From Poa pratensis (lineage: Eukaryota; Streptophyta; Magnoliopsida; Poales; Poaceae): a DNA stretch of 64,000 nucleotides. The translations under genes and the position numbers were made by a program. Shown one piece after another: positions 60,240 through 64,000 of this stretch. The notes below the pieces were generated by a model. It did not search any database, was not told the DNA's origin, and worked only from the letters and a program-made list of their open reading frames with translations. Where the stretch lies: positions 42,248,853 through 42,312,852 of the forward strand of contig CAMZMU010000027.1 in NCBI GenBank assembly GCA_947311845.1, in the 5' to 3' direction. Each line of letters opens with the position of its first letter. The stretch's first letter is position 1.

Positions 60240-60606
60240 GACTCCGTCTCCGATAGTCGGGGGCTGGTGGTCACGCCTTCGTCGACTCCGCCTCCAACAC
60301 TCGGGGGCTGGTGGCCCCGCCTTCGTCGACTCCGCCTTCGTCGACTCCGCCTCCAACACTCGGGGGCTGGCGGCCACGCCTTCGTCGGCTCCGTCTCCGA
60401 CACTCGGGGGCTGGCGGCCCCGCCTTCGTCGACTCCGCCTCCAACACTCGGGGGCTGGCGGCCACGCCTTCGTCGGCTCCGTCTCCGACACTCGGGGGCT
60501 GGTGGCCACGCCTTCGTCGACTCCGCCTTCGTCGACTCTGCCTCCAACACTCGGGGGTTGGTGGCCTCGCCTTCGTCGACTCCGCCTCCGACACTCGGGG
60601 GCTGGC
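60240..60606. repeat. Tandem array 1, 44 bp unit
   Basis: TCGGGGGCTGG recurs about every 44 bp (near 60257, 60301, 60360, 60404, 60448, 60492, 60551, 60595). The 59 bp steps contain an extra 15 bp TTCGTCGACTCCGCC piece. Confidence 0.88.
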
Positions 60607-60730
60607 GCTTCGTCAACGACAAGTTCATCGCTGCAGTCGACACGCAACTCGAATGCCTTCATCGACTCGGCACCGTCGACTCCCCTTCGCCGACCTAATA
60701 AGAGACTCGGGGGCTGAGCGTTGCCCGCGC

Positions 60731-61715
60731 CGCGTCGACTCCGGTCCGCCGCGTCGACTGCCTCTACGGCACCACTCCGCCGCGTCGACTCCGGTCCGCC
60801 GCGTCGACTGCCTCTATGGCACTACTCCGCCGCGTCGACTCCGGTCCGCCGCGTAGACTGCCTCCACGGCACTACTCCGCCGCGTCGACTCCGGTCCGCC
60901 GTGTCGACTGCCTCGACGGCACTACTCCGCCGCGTCGACTCGGTCCGCCGCGTCGACTGCCTCCACGGCACTACTCCGCCGCGTCGACTCCGGTCCGCCG
61001 CGTCGACTGCCTCTATGGCACTACTCCGCCGCGTCGACTCCGGTCCGCCGCGTAGACTGCCTCCACGGCACTACTCCGCCGCGTCGACTCCGGTCCGCCG
61101 TGTCGACTGCCTCTACGGCACTACTCCGCCGCGTCGACTCCGGTCCGCCGCGTCGACCGCCTCTACGGCACTACTCCGCCGCGTCGACTCCGGTCCGCCG
61201 CGTCGACCGCCTCTACGGCACTACTCCGCCGCGTCGACTCCGGTCCGCCGTGTCGACTGCCTCGACGGCACTACTCCGCCGCGTCGACTCCGGTCCGCCG
61301 CGTCGACTGCCTCCACGGCACTACTCCGCCGCGTCGACTCCGGTCCGCCGCGTCGACCGCCTCTACGGCACTACTCCGCCGCGTCGACTCCGGTCCGCCG
61401 CGTCGACTGCCTCCACGGCACTACTCCGCCGCGTCGACTCCGGTCCGCCGCGTCGACTGCCTCCACGGCACTACTCCGCCGCGTCGACTCCGGTCCGCCG
61501 CGTCGACCGCCTCTACGGCACTACTCCGCCGCGTCGACTGCCTCTACGGCACTACTCCGCCGCGTCGACTGCCTCCACGGCACTACTCCGCGGCGTCGAC
61601 TCCGGTCCGCCGCGTCGACCGCCTCTACGGCACTACTCCGCCGCGTCGACTCCGGTCCGCCGCGTCGACCGCCTCTACGGCACTACTCCGCCGCGTCGAC
61701 TCCGGTCCGCCGCGC
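60731..61715. repeat. Tandem array 2, 50 bp unit, about 20 copies
   Basis: The unit is bounded by CGCGTCGACTCCGGTCCGCC and contains CTCTACGGCACTACTCCGC. The phase is strictly 50 bp, apart from shortened copies near 60940 and 61535-61590. Because 50 is not a multiple of three and the unit is open in all frames, the 413-codon ORF here is an artefact. Confidence 0.93.
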
Positions 61716-61789
61716 ACAAACAAATTCGCCTTGGCCACACCTGATGCTCTCCCGGGTGTTGCGCCGCACAGGCCATAAACAAACTCGAA

Positions 61790-62320
61790 AACCTAGGTCG
61801 CCACCCGAAGCACTCGGGGGCTGCGCCGCACAGGTCTACGTCAAACCTAGGTCGCCACCCGACGCACTCGGGGGCTGCGCCATACAGGTCCAACTCGAAC
61901 ACCTAGGCCGCCACCCGACGCACTCGGGGGCTGCGCCATACAGGTCCAACAAGAAAACCTAGGCCGCGCTCGAACACTCGGGGGCTGCGCCACACAGGTC
62001 AAACAAGAAAACCTAGGCCGCACTCGATCACTCGGGGGCTGCGCCATACAGGTCCAACAAGAAAACCTAGGCCGCACTCGAACACTCGGGGGCTGCGCAA
62101 TACAGGTCTAACAACGCAGTAGGCCGTTCGGCTGAGCAAATACTCGATATGTTTGTCGAGTCCACCAAGTAGGCCGTCAGGCTGAATGAGCAAACGTTCG
62201 AATATCATTCGAGTTCCAGAAGTAAGCCGTCAGGCTGAGCAAACACTCGAACCCATTCGAGTCACACGAGTAAGCCCTCAGGCTGAGCAAGCACTCGAAA
62301 AGTGCAAACACGTAGTAAGC
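61790..62320. repeat. Tandem array 3, units of about 54 bp, grading into a related repeat
   Basis: CACTCGGGGGCTGCGCC recurs at about 61811, 61865, 61921, 61974, 62030 and 62084. From 62110 a diverged series with AGTAAGCC, TCAGGCTGAGCAA and ACTCGAA continues with a similar period. Confidence 0.82.
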
Positions 62321-62701
62321 CAAACAGGCTGAAAAAGGACTCTGATTTATCAGTAATTTCCTAAAATTACTCCCATCGGGAGGGGTTCAAGAATTTCTTT
62401 TCGACTGAGAGAGAGATTTTTTAGATTAACCTCAATTACAAGCAATTCAGCTTAATCTCGGGGCTACTCCCATCGGGAGCACTGTTCGCTCTCCCGATAG
62501 ACTTAGTCGAAACATTACCGACTAAAGCATCCTCTGTAAGCCCTCAACGGCCGGAGTTGAATTTCTTTAACTATCCTTTTCAGGAACAAGACGGCGTGCC
62601 CATGAGGAAAGAGTACTTACCCGACGCATCGACTACGCCTACACGACATGCTGCTTTGAGTCCCTGCCCGATTCTTCGTATCGACCACACTCGGCGGCTC
62701 C

Positions 62702-63095
62702 TGATGTGGGCGTACCCTCCGGGCACCCGACCGTTGGCGTACCCGATGCGGCCCAGCACCTGGAGGCCCATGAAGCCTAACAACTGCAACTTGGAGTACA
62801 AAACAAGAACCTCATGTAAACCCTTCCTGGCTCCCTTTATAAAGCCAGACAGGGGCACCCCATAGGGGGGATCCATACGAGACGACGTCTCTCATCGCCC
62901 TCGAGGCCACCATGTAATATCATCATACATCTATACAGATCAGACAAGCAGGATGTAGGTCTTTACCTCACCATGAGGGGCCGAACCTGGGTAAATCCTT
63001 ACTTGTCAGCCGACGGAACTACCAGCGCGCACTCTCTCCCCCTCAATCAACCCGGGGTACTCAACCCTAGGATTTGCCGAGTCCACACCTCGTCA
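62702..63095 (+). repeat. Right LTR
   Basis: Near-identical partner of the left LTR. It ends CTCGTCA and is followed by the target duplication TCGTG. Confidence 0.93.
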
Positions 63096-63100
63096 TCGTG

Positions 63101-63950
63101 TAAAATTGCAATAGGAACTTAAATTTGAGTTCATGAATTTGTTTACATAAGATGGCGAGCTCGTGCATTCATTTTTCCACCTAAAGGCGCGTAACGTGGT
63201 TGGTAAGATTATCTTAACTTATAAATTCTACATTGCCTTATGAATCAAAAGACATCATTTGCATTCCACTATGTCTATAGTATTTCTTTTTTGAAACGAA
63301 GACTATAGCATTTCTTTGCATGCTAATAAATTATAATGGTAAAATAGCGTAAAACGCTCGATGAATTATCTTTTCTTATACGTTCTACATTATCTAAAGA
63401 AGCAAAAGGCATCATTTGCATTTGATTATGTCTTATTAGCAAACTTTTTGCAAGCTTCTAAATTTTAGATGTAAAATAAACCATAAGACATGTTAGGATA
63501 AGATAACAAAATCACAGTTCCATTTGACATCGGGAAACTTACTGAAAGTTAAAAAAAAAACGAAAAACGGGGATTTCTTCCTTTCAAAATTAGAAACCAA
63601 AATGATAAGATTTTCGTGGACAGCAGGTTGATCCAATCCATATCGATCCATCTGTTCCGGTGACGCATTCCCGCAAGCAGCTCGGGCTTCAGGTGGCCAG
63701 GCACGGGTGAGCCAGGAGGGGCGCAGCCAAGCCCAGCCCAGTTTGGAGGTGGAGCAGGCCCAGGCGGCTAGCGCAAATCCAGGCGAGGCATCGTACGTGG
63801 CCCAGCCCAGGGGAGCAACGAAGGCAGGCTTGGCCGTCTTCCAGTTCCACGAGCCTAGCGGGAACACACGTGAGATTTGTGTAGGAAAAAAAAGTTGCAG
63901 AAAAAAAGGGTACACCCAGGTTTTGCTGTTTTGATGAGTTTTGTAGAATA
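63101..63950. other. AT-rich interval to the window end
   Basis: No gene recognised. A GC-rich patch at 63650-63860 has overlapping ORFs without family resemblance. Confidence 0.4.
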
Positions 63951-63978
63951 CTAGTTGAATACCCGTGCGTTGCGACGG
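63951..63978 (-). other. Candidate Helitron 3' terminus at the window edge
   Basis: On the minus strand an imperfect hairpin (CCGTCGCAACGCACGG) is followed by a short spacer and CTAG then T, the same design as at 23981 and 44523. The element body would lie mostly beyond the window. Confidence 0.4.
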
Positions 63979-64000
63979 AACACATACAATCGTGATGTCC

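Larger units (their letters stand above)
59213..63095 (+). mobile_element. Complete non-autonomous LTR retrotransposon (3.88 kb) with satellite-like interior
   Basis: Target duplication TCGTG lies at 59208-59212 and 63096-63100. The left LTR is 59213-59607 and the right LTR 62702-63095, each starting TGATGTGGGCG and ending CACCTCGTCA. They differ by about four substitutions and two small indels, so the insertion is recent. A primer binding site follows the left LTR. No gag or pol is present. The 3.1 kb interior is mostly three tandem arrays sharing an ACTCGGGGGCTG motif. It must depend on a partner element, probably Ty3/Gypsy judging by the primer site. No good polypurine tract precedes the right LTR. 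Confidence 0.93.

Noticed and set aside
60721..61962. 413-codon plus-strand ORF rich in RRVDSGPPRR and HYSAAST motifs
   Set aside because: It is the 50 bp tandem array read through. The unit is open in all three frames, so ORF length is no evidence of a protein.
60240..62320. CRISPR array
   Set aside because: Repeats are contiguous satellite units without unique spacers, inside a plant LTR retrotransposon.

Overview
The window is nuclear DNA of a grass, most likely Pooideae (Triticeae, oat or ryegrass type). It has intron-containing plant genes and Stowaway and Tourist MITEs in introns. PIF/Harbinger elements have TTA target duplications, and there are Copia LTRs, grass LINE ends, 5S-rRNA-derived SINEs and Helitron-like termini. 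There is no sign of bacterial, organellar or viral genome organisation. Exon models were made by hand from splice signals, reading phase and family knowledge.

Six host genes are supported. In order they are a PDAP1/HASPP28-like phosphoprotein (minus, 7173-11297), a VOZ1-type one-zinc-finger transcription factor (minus, 15785-21360), an RTN4IP1-like mitochondrial quinone oxidoreductase (plus, 26911-31076), an OPA3-like mitochondrial protein (minus, 32340-34500), a plastid-type UVR plus SnoaL/NTF2-like protein (minus, 37813-39234), and an ETTIN/ARF3-type auxin response factor with two tasiR-ARF sites (minus, 47382-52186). They do not form a pathway. From memory, the close linkage of a VOZ gene and an ETTIN-type ARF matches rice chromosome 1 near Os01g0753xxx, so this looks like a conserved syntenic block loosened by transposons.

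The rest is a layered transposon record. The left edge (1-3966) is the 5' part of a minus-strand Copia element with a 2.1 kb LTR. Next come a small retro-insert and a 1.8 kb hAT-like element (4998-6824). The PDAP1 introns hold nested Stowaway MITEs. Between PDAP1 and VOZ1 lie a long-TIR MITE and a decayed Harbinger transposase. VOZ1 intron 2 carries a 5'-truncated LINE with a 15 bp target duplication. Upstream of VOZ1 sit a Harbinger element with a captured-type ORF, a Helitron-like terminus, a dimeric 5S-derived SINE and a second LINE. RTN4IP1 intron 3 contains a solo LTR. A Harbinger element separates the UVR/SnoaL gene from its upstream region, only about 20 bp before the ATG.

The right third (40.7-64 kb) is AT-rich and repeat-rich. 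It has a LINE remnant, a Tourist MITE, a candidate Helitron (44523-46778), the ARF gene with a perfect 232 bp intron duplication, a 1 kb tandem duplication (54628-56660), a short hAT MITE, and a young non-coding LTR retrotransposon (59213-63095). The internal region of that retrotransposon is mostly three tandem arrays.

No new biochemical system is evident. The most unusual items are the 5S-SINE dimers bracketed by inverted repeats, the ARF intron duplication with a flanking 33 bp inverted repeat, the 27 bp perfect inverted repeat after the RTN4IP1 stop codon, the satellite-bearing LTR element, and a probable frameshift in the PDAP1 gene.
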